A DNA stretch of 6,903 bases from Actinomycetes bacterium (GTDB taxonomy: Bacteria; Actinomycetota; Actinomycetes; Actinomycetales; Actinomycetaceae): NCBI GenBank assembly GCA_023387755.1, contig JAEWHO010000045.1:1-6903 (forward strand), given 5' to 3'. The number at the start of each line of letters is the position of its first letter. Position 1 is the first letter of the stretch. A program made the position numbers and the translations under genes. Below the pieces are notes generated by a model that was given only the letters and a program-made list of their open reading frames with translations, was not told the origin of the DNA and did no database searches. Shown here one piece after another: positions 1 to 6,222 of the stretch.

Positions 1-1
1 T

Positions 2-178
2 CCGGAGCAGATTGTTCTTAAGCTCGAGAAAGCCCGAGAACTTAAGCAAGGCGGATCAGAATCAACGCCTACGCTCCATTGCCATCTCCACAGATCACAC
101 AGCCGCACCCCCAGCACACTACGCACATGCACCCAATACCGGTATCCTGCACCCAAAACCGCCCTTGTGTCAAAATGA
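2..178 (+). pseudogene. Remnant of an IS3-family OrfA transposase N-terminus
   Basis: The frame starting at base 2 reads PEQIVLKLEKARELKQGG before it diverges. This resembles the opening helix of OrfA (helix-turn-helix) proteins of IS3-family insertion sequences, which often begin with a PEQIV-KL-EA-L--G pattern. After about residue 20 the similarity is lost: the usual C-REL-VS-- recognition helix is missing, and the frame runs through low-quality sequence to a stop at 176-178. The start lies outside the window. I read it as a decayed or truncated insertion-sequence fragment. The matching stretch is only about 18 residues, so a chance resemblance is possible. No terminal inverted repeat or target duplication was seen. 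Confidence 0.45.
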
Positions 179-495
179 GCGTCTAAACAACTACCTGGTG
201 ACTGTTCAGATTAGTGACCTATCTCTTCCGCCTTCTGCTGAGGCAGACCTGAAACGGTTGTGGGGCTTGCAAGTTCAAAAGGTGCGTAAGCACATAGAGG
301 AAACCAAATAGTTTGGCGATCCCACAACACAAGTTATTAAGGCCGGGTCCCAAAGCAACCTTTAGGGCACTGCTGTATGTCTACTCGCCAACACTGTGTC
401 GCCGCCCTGAGGGGGAGGGGGCCGTCTTGGATTGTCTGCTGGCTGCCATCTGTTGGTGTCGGAATGTTCCCGCTTAGGTGTGAGAGGGGCAGCAT
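179..495. other. Stretch with no supportable gene; short direct repeat nearby
   Basis: I see no recognisable gene here. One plus-strand frame is open from the left edge to a stop at 309-311. Its last 40 or so residues (ending in LKRLWGLQVQKVRKHIEETK) look helix-forming and could be the end of a decayed gene, but there is no ribosome binding site, no known domain and no good start. Just upstream, TGCACCCAATACC (128-140) recurs as TGCACCCAAAACC (148-160), matching at 12 of 13 positions with a 20-base period. Beside the transposase remnant this fits an eroded mobile-element border, which is inference. Confidence 0.4.
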
Positions 496-527
496 GCTGG
501 ACGGCAGGCGTGAAGGTGCCGTCCAGC
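496..527 (-). terminator. Hairpin terminator of the small membrane-protein gene
   Basis: GCTGGACGGCA (496-506) and TGCCGTCCAGC (517-527) form a perfect 11-bp GC-rich stem with a 10-base loop. It lies 16 bases beyond the stop codon of the minus-strand gene ending at 543, where a terminator is expected. No U run follows on either strand, which is common for hairpins in high-GC Gram-positive bacteria. Function is inferred from position and stem strength. Confidence 0.65.
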
Positions 528-542
528 GGCGCTACTCAATGC

Positions 543-1040
543 CTAATGGATTCCCAAAGTTGCGACAATGATGCCGGAGAAGATGAGGACTATCGTCAGT
601 ACGAAAAGCACGATGGAGATGATCGAGAAAATCTTGCCCAGCATGTAACCGGTCTTGAGGTTGCCATCCCAGCGGTAGGGAGCCCCCGTCTCGATCTGCT
701 TCTTGGCCTGAGCGCCCATGTACCAGGCAATATAGGCGCAGATGCTAAAGAAGATGCCAATGATGCCGAGGAGGAAGACAGTACTGGCAGACGGGTGATC
801 CATCAGTTGCCCGCCGCCAGGATAGGCATAGCCGGGCTGCTGCCCGTACCCGGAGTTGTTGTGGCCATAGGTAGGTTGCTGTCCATACCCAGGGGCAGGT
901 TGGCCGTAGGTGGACTGTTCTCCGTGCGCGGGTCGGTTCTCGCCATAGGCGGGGCGATTCTCACCATAGGTGGGCTGGTTCTCGCCGTAGGTTGGCTCGC
1001 TGCGTTCGTTCGAGGAGGGGGTTAAGGGATTATCGCTCAT
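543..1040 (-). CDS. Small membrane protein with Tyr/Gly/Pro-rich repeat head (DUF4190-like)
   Basis: This 165-residue protein probably sits in the cytoplasmic membrane; its function is unknown. Residues 1-80 are hydrophilic and repetitive. Three near-identical heptads (TYGENQP, TYGENRP, AYGENRP, residues 17-37) are followed by looser YGQQP-type units to about residue 75. Two hydrophobic segments follow, at about 86-110 and 136-160, separated by a polar loop (AKKQIETG). This layout, a low-complexity head then two helices around a K/R-Q-I-TG loop, resembles DUF4190-type proteins of actinobacteria; the family assignment is by appearance only. I chose the ATG at 1040 because AAGGA (1049-1053) lies 8 bases upstream and the repeats begin just after it; the longer open frame to 1181 has no such support. 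It is transcribed divergently from the C69 peptidase gene and ends at its own hairpin. Confidence 0.85.
   Translation of the reverse strand: MSDNPLTPSSNERSEPTYGENQPTYGENRPAYGENRPAHGEQSTYGQPAPGYGQQPTYGHNNSGYGQQPGYAYPGGGQLMDHPSASTVFLLGIIGIFFSICAYIAWYMGAQAKKQIETGAPYRWDGNLKTGYMLGKIFSIISIVLFVLTIVLIFSGIIVATLGIH
930..992 (-). repeat. Three 21-bp tandem units coding YGEN-type heptads
   Basis: Three consecutive 21-base units encode TYGENQP, TYGENRP and AYGENRP in the small membrane protein. The units differ at only a few bases. Because each is a whole number of codons, gain or loss of a unit would keep the frame. More diverged units (AHGEQS, TYGQPAP, GYGQQP, TYGHNNS, GYGQQP) extend the pattern to about base 816. 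Confidence 0.8.
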
Positions 1041-1108
1041 TGGCTCATTCCTTGCCTGAGTTGTTGGACAGAAAGGCGTGAACACCGGTTGGCATTTCCG
1101 GTAGAGAG

Positions 1109-1114
1109 ATTGTA
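1109..1114 (-). promoter_or_regulatory. Possible -10 box for the small membrane-protein gene
   Basis: On the minus strand this reads TACAAT, close to the TATAAT consensus, about 70 bases upstream of the start codon at 1040. No convincing -35 hexamer lies 16-18 bases further upstream; TTGTCC occurs but only 12 bases away. It lies in the 298-base divergent spacer shared with the C69 peptidase gene. I found no clear promoter for the latter there. Confidence 0.3.
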
Positions 1115-1338
1115 ACCCGGACCGAGGGACAAACCGGAGCCGCAGCCTATTTATTGGGGGCACCGCCGCTGCGGGCTCCACAGGGCACGTCCCTCACGGA
1201 TAAATACCGCACAACCCCTAGCTTTGCCCACAGGTGCAGTGTTAGTGTGGCGGTGGCTACAACAGCCCGCGCGGCGTCCGCAAATAAGCTTCCCTGCCGT
1301 GCGGCAATGCGCACAAAGCAGTGCGCCAAGGAGGATGA

Positions 1339-3453
1339 ATGTTGCGACTACGCCATGCCTTAACATGCACCGCCACCATGATTGCCAGCGTCGCCTTAGC
1401 GGTTCCCGCGATGGCCTGTACCGGCGTCATCATTGGTGGCGACCTCACCGAGGACGGCTCGACTATTTTTGGTCGAACCGAGGATCTTGAACAGAATCAC
1501 CCCAAACGTCTGCTCGTTCACCCGGCAGGTGAGCACCCATCTGGCACCGTCCTAACCGGTGCCGAAACCGGAGTTACTTTCACGCAGCCGAAAGACTCCT
1601 TGAAATACACCTCGATTTCTGACGTCACCCCGGAGGAAGGCCGCTTCGAAGAAGCCGGCTTTAACGATAAGGGCGTCGCGGTGGATGTAACCATTTCCGC
1701 TACTGCCAATAAAGAGGTCCAAAAGGCCGATCCCTACACTGAAAAAGGATGGACGGAAGGCTTCCTTGCTACTGTGCTGCTCGCGAATGCCGAATCGGCA
1801 CGTGGGGCAGTAGAGCTGATGGCCAGCCTAGTGGATAAAGACGGCGCATCGGAGGGGAATATCCTCGTTATCGGGGATAAGAGCGAGCTGTGGTACATGG
1901 AGATCTACTCCGGGCACCAGTATGCGGCCATGAAGTACCCCGCGGACCGCTTCTCCATCATGCCGAATCAGTATTGGATGAACGAGGTTAACTGCGCTGA
2001 TACAGGCAATTTCATCTGCTCCCAGGACCTTGAAAAGACTACCCGCGATGCCGGCACCTACGCCGAGACGAATGGCAAGTTTGACCCGGCACGCTCCTAC
2101 AATAAAGCGACAATGTCTGCCGGAGACGTCTCCCGTGTATGGTCCGGCATTAAAGTTCTCGATCCGGGAGCACAGGCCAAAATCACCGATAACTATTTCC
2201 CGCTCCTCAACAAACCAAGTGCTCAATTCAAGAAGGTCTCCATCCGTGACGTCATGGAATTACAGCGCAACCGGTTTGAAGGCGTGGACGACAACCTCGC
2301 TGCCCTGAGCCAGAAGGTCGTCAAGGATAGCGGTCTGAAAGGGCTCGATGGTCAGCCGGTGCCCGGTGCGCGTTACCCGATTGGCAATACCAACTCAATG
2401 GAAGCTCACATCTTCCAGCTCCCGGCCGCTGGTATGCCCACAGAAATTCCCGGCACGCTATGGCAAACCGTTGGTACTCCGCAGGGCTCGGCCTACCTGC
2501 CCTACTACGGAAATATCACGGACACGATCAAGCCGATGCAGTCCGCTTCCACCACTGCGGGCGACGAAAAATCCTACTACTGGGTAGCCACAGACGTGAA
2601 TCTCGCCGTCGATAAAGACCGCGCCACACTGACCGCGCCGGTCCGCGAATATCTGCATTTCATTGAGGACCCGAATATCGCCTCTTGGAGTGCCGATAAC
2701 GCTACGCTTGCCGCCAAGCATAAGGCTGACCCGAAGGCCGCCGCGGCGTGGTCGACCGAGAAATTCACGCATATTTCCCAGGCCTCCTACGACGCCCTGC
2801 TGGCCCTGCGCGAGTCCCTGGCCGTCTACAACCAGGCCCACACGTTAGCTGCCACCGGCGGCCATGAGCTGGCAGTTGCGCCCGGCCAGATCATTCTGCC
2901 CACCGTCTTTTCAGTTACTCCCGACGACGCCGCGCCAGCACCTGCGGATACGCAGCTGCTGGCGGGATGGAACCTGGAACTGACCCAGCAACTGCCCTAC
3001 GGTAAGACCCGGCCAGCTCCGATTACGACCCCAATGTCGGTGGCACTTATGCTGCCGGACGGGGTTGATCCAGCCAGCCTCAGTGCTGATGGAGTGAAGC
3101 TACTGGTCAACGGTAAGGCGATCGATTTCCAGGTTGATACACAGAAGGGAGCAATCACCTTCCCTGTGGGGGAGATGGGTGAGGTTGCGCTGGTCAAGGC
3201 TGCAAGTGCCCCGGCGCCCACGGATCCGGTACCGAGTGCCCCTGCCCCGAGCGATCCCGCGCCCACTGATCCGGTGCCCACAACGCCAGCACCCAGTGTT
3301 CCTGCCCCCGGCCAGCCGACGGCACAGCCTCCAGCACCCAAACCCGGTATTCCGGTTACGGGTACCGATAGCGATACCCTGCTGGCCCTCGGCGTCATGG
3401 CGCTTGCGGGGGGCGCCTGCACCCTCGTGATTAGGCGCCGCCAAGCCGCCTAG
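1339..3453 (+). CDS. Secreted, sortase-anchored C69-family dipeptidase (PepD-like)
   Basis: This 704-residue protein is an N-terminal-nucleophile (Ntn) hydrolase of peptidase family C69, which releases dipeptides or cleaves short peptides. A signal peptide (1-26, basic start, hydrophobic core, AMA cleavage site) precedes Cys27. Signal peptidase cleavage would leave Cys27 first, where the family's catalytic cysteine must be. Family features include CTGVIIGG (27-34), DGSTIFGRTED (39-49), the FNDKGVAV region (108-115), GWTEGFLATVLL (137-148) and SELWYMEI (182-189). A beta-rich segment at about 545-620 is followed by a Pro/Ala-rich wall spacer (623-670), the sorting motif IPVTG (671-675), a hydrophobic helix and an RRRQAA tail, so the enzyme is probably linked to peptidoglycan outside the cell. 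The start is fixed by AAGGAGG (1328-1334), 4 bases before the ATG. Classical cytosolic PepD is about 470 residues; the extra length here is export and anchoring sequence. It is monocistronic, ending before a strong hairpin. Peptide substrate is unknown. Confidence 0.93.
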   Translation: MLRLRHALTCTATMIASVALAVPAMACTGVIIGGDLTEDGSTIFGRTEDLEQNHPKRLLVHPAGEHPSGTVLTGAETGVTFTQPKDSLKYTSISDVTPEEGRFEEAGFNDKGVAVDVTISATANKEVQKADPYTEKGWTEGFLATVLLANAESARGAVELMASLVDKDGASEGNILVIGDKSELWYMEIYSGHQYAAMKYPADRFSIMPNQYWMNEVNCADTGNFICSQDLEKTTRDAGTYAETNGKFDPARSYNKATMSAGDVSRVWSGIKVLDPGAQAKITDNYFPLLNKPSAQFKKVSIRDVMELQRNRFEGVDDNLAALSQKVVKDSGLKGLDGQPVPGARYPIGNTNSMEAHIFQLPAAGMPTEIPGTLWQTVGTPQGSAYLPYYGNITDTIKPMQSASTTAGDEKSYYWVATDVNLAVDKDRATLTAPVREYLHFIEDPNIASWSADNATLAAKHKADPKAAAAWSTEKFTHISQASYDALLALRESLAVYNQAHTLAATGGHELAVAPGQIILPTVFSVTPDDAAPAPADTQLLAGWNLELTQQLPYGKTRPAPITTPMSVALMLPDGVDPASLSADGVKLLVNGKAIDFQVDTQKGAITFPVGEMGEVALVKAASAPAPTDPVPSAPAPSDPAPTDPVPTTPAPSVPAPGQPTAQPPAPKPGIPVTGTDSDTLLALGVMALAGGACTLVIRRRQAA

Positions 3454-3473
3454 CCGGAGTTATTCAACACCTG

Positions 3474-3503
3474 GTGGGGGCGCGTCCTCGGACGCGCCCC
3501 CAC
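3474..3503 (+). terminator. Strong hairpin terminator after the C69 peptidase gene
   Basis: GTGGGGGCGCGTCC (3474-3487) and its exact complement GGACGCGCCCCCAC (3490-3503) form a perfect 14-bp stem, effectively 13 bp with a TCTC-type 4-base loop. It begins 20 bases after the stop codon. Only TAAT follows, with no U tract. It should separate the peptidase transcript from the transporter gene downstream. Confidence 0.8.
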
Positions 3504-3579
3504 TAATGTGCTACTTGCACTTCCGCCCGTTTCGTAACCGAATTGATACCTGCAAACGCGCGTAAAACAGCCGCTATTG

Positions 3580-3663
3580 AGGGGGTGCTCCCCTATGGTG
3601 AGGACACAGCCATCCGTGTCCCATATCTCTAACTGTGGGGTACGTGCCTTTGTGAAGGGGAGG
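3580..3663 (+). promoter_or_regulatory. Structured leader of the DASS transporter gene with alternative pairings over the RBS
   Basis: The sequence shows AGGGG (3580-3584) able to pair with CCCCT (3590-3594), and GGACAC (3602-3607) with GTGTCC (3616-3621). The segment CTCCCCT (3588-3594) is also exactly complementary, over 7 bases, to AGGGGAG (3656-3662), which overlaps the ribosome binding site (AAGGGGAGG, 3655-3663). The first stem and the RBS-blocking stem share bases and cannot form together. This arrangement is typical of translational switches, but it matches no riboswitch class I recognise. The transcription start is unknown, so it is unproven that all parts are in the mRNA. Regulation is inference. 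Confidence 0.35.
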
Positions 3664-3665
3664 AA

Positions 3666-5237
3666 ATGTCTACACCCGAGATTGTCCCGAGCACATCCCA
3701 TGCAGCCGGCGAAGATGCACCAGAGATTACTGGCAAACCGCTAGCGCGGAAAATACTGGGACTGGCCGTGGGCGTGCTACTCGCCGTCGTCGTCTATTTC
3801 TTGATGCCCGAATCCCTCAGCGCTGAACTGCAAGCCGCCTCCGCAAAAGCGGTGGAGAAAGGTAAACCCGAGTTCACCGCGCACGGGCTCGCTTTCACGG
3901 CTGCAGTGGCTGTCCTTATGGGGGTGTGGTGGATGACTGAGGCGATCCCGCTGGCCGCTACCGCCCTGGTCCCTTTGGTTGCGTTTCCCGCGTTTGAAGT
4001 GGCTGATTTTAAAGCGACCGCCTCTCCTTATGCCAGTGGCACGATCTTCCTCTTTATGGGTGGATTCTTCCTGGCGCTGGCGCTGCAGCGCTGGAATCTA
4101 CACCGCCGGGTAGCCCTCGTAACCGTGCTGGCGGTCGGCACCAAACCGAAGCAGCTCATTCTCGGGTTCATGGTGGCTACCGGGTTTATGTCGATGTGGG
4201 TGTCCAATACCGCCACCGCGGTGATGATGCTGCCGATTGGCTTGTCGGTGCTTACCTTGATCGGGGAGATGAAGACGGACGCCGAAGGTAAGGTACGGTC
4301 TAAATTTGCCATTGCCTTGATTTTGGGGATTGCTTATTCGGCGTCGATTGCGTCGCTGTCCACCCTGATCGGTACGCCGCCAAACACCTTGCTGCGCGGG
4401 TATCTGAAAGACAACCACCATATTGAGATCGGCTTCGGCCAGTGGATGCTCGTGGGGGTGCCGCTGGCGTGGGGTTTCCTGTTGGTGGCATGGTGGCTGC
4501 TCACGAACGTGTTGTCTAAGCCGGAGATTGACGAGATCCCGGGTGGTAAGGAACTGATCCGCGAGGAGCTGCACAAGATGGGGCCGATGTCCCGGGGTGA
4601 GAAGCTGGTCGGAATGGTGTTCTTGCTGGCGGCGCTATCCTGGATTTTCCTCCCCACGCTTTTCCCGGATGCCGGCATCAGCGATGAACTGATCGCCATG
4701 GCCATCACCCTGCTGCTGTTTATCATCCCGGTGCATCCCAAGCACGGTGTGGCGCTGCTGGACTGGGAGACCGCCAAACATATTCCGTGGGACGTGCTCC
4801 TGCTCTTCGGCGGCGGTTTGTCGCTGTCCGCCATGTTCTCCAGTAACGGGCTATCCGCGTGGATTGGGGAGCAGGCAAAGGGCCTAGCCGGCCTTCCGGT
4901 GATCGTGTTCGTTATCGCGATTGCCGCGCTCATCATCTTCCTCACCGAAATGACCTCGAACACCGCAACGGCGGCGGCCTTCCTCCCGATTATGGGCGGC
5001 GTGGCAATGGGTATTGGTCAAGACCCGATGCTGCTGGTCATCCCCGTGGCCCTGGCCGCCACCTGCGCCTTCATGCTGCCGGTCGCCACCCCGCCGAACG
5101 CGATTGCCTACGGCTCGGGCTACGTGCGCATCGGTGATATGGTGCGCGCCGGCGTATGGCTGAACATTATCGGCATCGTGCTTATCGCCCTGGTCACCAT
5201 GACCTTAGCGGTGTGGGTGCTGGGAATCGCTGTCTGA
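3666..5237 (+). CDS. DASS/SLC13-family sodium-coupled anion symporter
   Basis: This 523-residue polytopic membrane protein belongs to the divalent anion:Na+ symporter (DASS, SLC13/INDY) family, which imports C4-dicarboxylates, citrate or sulfate with sodium. The hallmark is a pair of Ser-Asn-Thr motifs at the tips of inverted re-entrant hairpins, binding sodium and substrate carboxylate. Both are present: WVSNTATAVMMLP (SNT at 180-182) and MTSNTATAAAFLP (SNT at 431-433). Each is followed by a second paired motif, GTPPNTL (236-242) and ATPPNAI (474-480), showing the internal two-fold repeat. A cytoplasmic head of about 27 residues precedes the first helix, and a polar loop lies at about 283-311. 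Length is normal for the family and the gene looks intact. The ATG is preceded by AAGGGGAGG. It lies between two hairpin terminators, so it is probably transcribed alone. Dicarboxylate is the likeliest substrate type by family, but the sequence does not decide it. Confidence 0.95.
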   Translation: MSTPEIVPSTSHAAGEDAPEITGKPLARKILGLAVGVLLAVVVYFLMPESLSAELQAASAKAVEKGKPEFTAHGLAFTAAVAVLMGVWWMTEAIPLAATALVPLVAFPAFEVADFKATASPYASGTIFLFMGGFFLALALQRWNLHRRVALVTVLAVGTKPKQLILGFMVATGFMSMWVSNTATAVMMLPIGLSVLTLIGEMKTDAEGKVRSKFAIALILGIAYSASIASLSTLIGTPPNTLLRGYLKDNHHIEIGFGQWMLVGVPLAWGFLLVAWWLLTNVLSKPEIDEIPGGKELIREELHKMGPMSRGEKLVGMVFLLAALSWIFLPTLFPDAGISDELIAMAITLLLFIIPVHPKHGVALLDWETAKHIPWDVLLLFGGGLSLSAMFSSNGLSAWIGEQAKGLAGLPVIVFVIAIAALIIFLTEMTSNTATAAAFLPIMGGVAMGIGQDPMLLVIPVALAATCAFMLPVATPPNAIAYGSGYVRIGDMVRAGVWLNIIGIVLIALVTMTLAVWVLGIAV

Positions 5238-5292
5238 GTTTTAGCACTGCCTAAGATTTTGACGCCGTCTGGATCTTTCCCGACGACGCCGC

Positions 5293-5326
5293 GGCCCGGT
5301 GTGTGCCTTCCGGCCTACACCGGGCC
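5293..5326 (+). terminator. Hairpin terminator after the DASS transporter gene
   Basis: GGCCCGGTGT (5293-5302) pairs perfectly with ACACCGGGCC (5317-5326), giving a 10-bp GC-rich stem with a 14-base loop, 55 bases after the stop codon. The following bases (TTCGCCTTCCC) are only mildly T-rich. The rest of the 256-base gap up to the tRNA holds the tRNA promoter; I see no gene in it. Confidence 0.7.
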
Positions 5327-5444
5327 TTCGCCTTCCCGGTGATGGTCCGCCTAGGCAAGGCTTAAGTCCTCAGTCGCGTGGGTGAGGAATGTGGAAATAA
5401 GCTAGCGGTGCGCAGGGGTGTCACCTGTATCACTGGCTGCGATT

Positions 5445-5473
5445 TTGTGACCGGGCGTAAGAGGCGCTAGTAT
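5445..5473 (+). promoter_or_regulatory. Promoter of the tRNA-Arg gene
   Basis: TTGTGA (5445-5450) and TAGTAT (5468-5473) match -35 and -10 hexamers with an ideal 17-base spacer. The -10 box ends 20 bases before the mature tRNA, leaving a short 5' leader, as expected for a stable-RNA gene. Confidence 0.7.
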
Positions 5474-5493
5474 TGAACGTGCCGAAAGGCAAA

Positions 5494-5566
5494 GCGCCCG
5501 TGGCTCAACGGATAGAGCATCTGACTACGGATCAGAAGGTTGGGGGTTCGAGTCCCTCCGGGCGCG
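5494..5566 (+). tRNA. tRNA-Arg, anticodon ACG
   Basis: A complete cloverleaf can be folded by eye. The acceptor stem GCGCCCG (5494-5500) pairs fully with CGGGCGC (5559-5565), with discriminator G5566. The D stem is GCTC/GAGC (5503-5506/5515-5518). The anticodon stem is TCTGA/TCAGA with loop CTACGGA, giving anticodon ACG at 5527-5529. The T stem GGGGG/CCCTC surrounds TTCGAGT (5547-5553) and contains one G-U pair. After A34-to-inosine editing it would read CGU, CGC and CGA codons. CCA is not encoded. A run of seven T (5570-5576) follows directly and may serve as the transcription end. Confidence 0.97.
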
Positions 5567-5578
5567 CTCTTTTTTTGC

Positions 5579-5731
5579 CTAAAAACAGCCCTCCTCCGCA
5601 CGTTCGCGCGCCTTATGCTCCTTTAGGATTTCGTAGGATTTTTTGAGATGTGTGATGCTGTTTTTGTCGTAGTAGTAGCCGCAGTAGTCGCACAGGATCG
5701 TGATGACTTCGATGGGGTCGGTGCCGCCATA
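5579..5731 (-). pseudogene. Unrecognised C-terminal coding remnant with a CX2C motif
   Basis: This minus-strand frame reads about 50 residues, from DPIEVITILCDYCGYYY through a Lys/Glu-rich helix to a stop at 5579-5581. Codon third positions are mostly G or C and the composition is protein-like, so it may be the end of a real gene. It has a CX2C pair (CDYC) and a charged, probably helical tail. I do not recognise the family. It continues directly from the thiC fragment but in another reading frame, has no start or ribosome binding site, and ends 13 bases from the tRNA 3' end. It could be a remnant of an element that inserted at the tRNA, or chance coding-like sequence. Confidence 0.35.
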
Positions 5732-6072
5732 CGGTCCTGTGCCTGCGCATTGCCGTAGGTGTCGCGAATATCTTGCGAGATGCGCATGGAACAGAACTTT
5801 GGGCCGCACATCGAACAGAAATGCGCAGTTTTCGCCGGTTCGGCAGGCAGGGTCTCATCGTGGAACTCCTCCGCCGTCACCGGGTCTAAACCGAGAGCGA
5901 ACTGGTCGTGCCAGCGGAACTCGAACCGCGCCTTGGATAGCGCATCATCCCGCTCCTGTGCACCCGGGTGCCCCTTGGCCACGTCGGCCGCGTGGGCCGC
6001 AATCTTATACGTGATGACGCCGGTTTTTACGTCGTCGCGATTGGGCAGACCCAAATGTTCCTTGGGGGTTGG
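5728..6072 (-). pseudogene. thiC: Orphan C-terminal fragment of thiC (phosphomethylpyrimidine synthase)
   Basis: ThiC is a radical-SAM enzyme that converts aminoimidazole ribotide into the hydroxymethylpyrimidine phosphate of thiamine. Only about 110 residues of its C-terminal region remain. They run from TPKEHLGLPNRDDVKTGVIT through the KIAAHAADVAKGHPG stretch and HDETLPAEPAKTAHFCSMCG to CSMRISQDIRDTYG. The CX2CX4C motif (CSMCGPKFC) that binds the 4Fe-4S cluster is intact. Full-length ThiC is usually 550 residues or more. Here the upstream sequence stops matching exactly at TPKEHL, with no MLCYV lead-in, and the normal last 25-35 residues after DTYG are missing. The frame stays open upstream to a TTG at 6129, but that part is unrelated. 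The barrel and substrate-binding residues are absent, so no activity is expected. No TPP riboswitch is visible. Confidence 0.88.
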
Positions 6073-6133
6073 CATGGTCTGCAAAATAGGACAGAACAGA
6101 CAATTCGCAATGAGCGCATAATCGCTCAAAACC

Positions 6134-6162
6134 TTGCATATTCAATCATCACCGCGTAGGGT
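6134..6162 (+). promoter_or_regulatory. Probable promoter of the discoidin-domain protein gene
   Basis: TTGCAT (6134-6139) and TAGGGT (6157-6162) are spaced by exactly 17 bases. They fit a sigma-A-type promoter with the TANNNT -10 pattern usual in actinobacteria. The -10 box ends 60 bases before the ATG at 6223. Confidence 0.5.
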
Positions 6163-6222
6163 AAAGAGGTGATCTAGCTCTCGCTTGATCATTCCTTTCC
6201 CCTATAGAAAGACAACGAGGTC

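Noticed and set aside
12..311. A 99-codon plus-strand frame at the left edge
   Set aside because: It has a TTG start without a ribosome binding site and no recognisable domain, and it overlaps the better-supported transposase-like frame. Only its last 40 residues look protein-like.
432..1025. A 197-codon plus-strand open frame
   Set aside because: It is antisense to the small membrane-protein gene and is kept open by that gene's 21-bp repeats. It has no ribosome binding site or domain.
1408..1419. Lipoprotein signal (lipobox) at PAMAC in the C69 protein
   Set aside because: Position -3 is Ala and -2 is Met, a poor lipobox. AMA is an ideal signal peptidase I site, and family knowledge requires a free N-terminal Cys.
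2997..3444. Minus-strand frames opposite the end of the C69 gene, rich in Gly/Ala/Thr
   Set aside because: They mirror the Pro/Ala-rich wall spacer of the peptidase and have no independent start signals.
3595..3744. A 49-codon upstream frame overlapping the transporter start, as a possible leader peptide
   Set aside because: It has only a weak G-run upstream, runs into the transporter gene, and shows no amino-acid bias typical of attenuation peptides. The RNA pairing in the same leader is the stronger signal.
4098..4963. Long minus-strand frames inside the DASS transporter gene
   Set aside because: They are shadows of a clearly intact transporter, with no motifs or ribosome binding sites.
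5759..6121. Plus-strand frame of 120 codons opposite the thiC fragment
   Set aside because: It is antisense to recognisable ThiC sequence and has no start signal.
6168..6191. TGATC...GATCA inverted repeat as a possible operator upstream of the discoidin gene
   Set aside because: The 5-bp arms with a 12-base gap are too weak to distinguish from chance.
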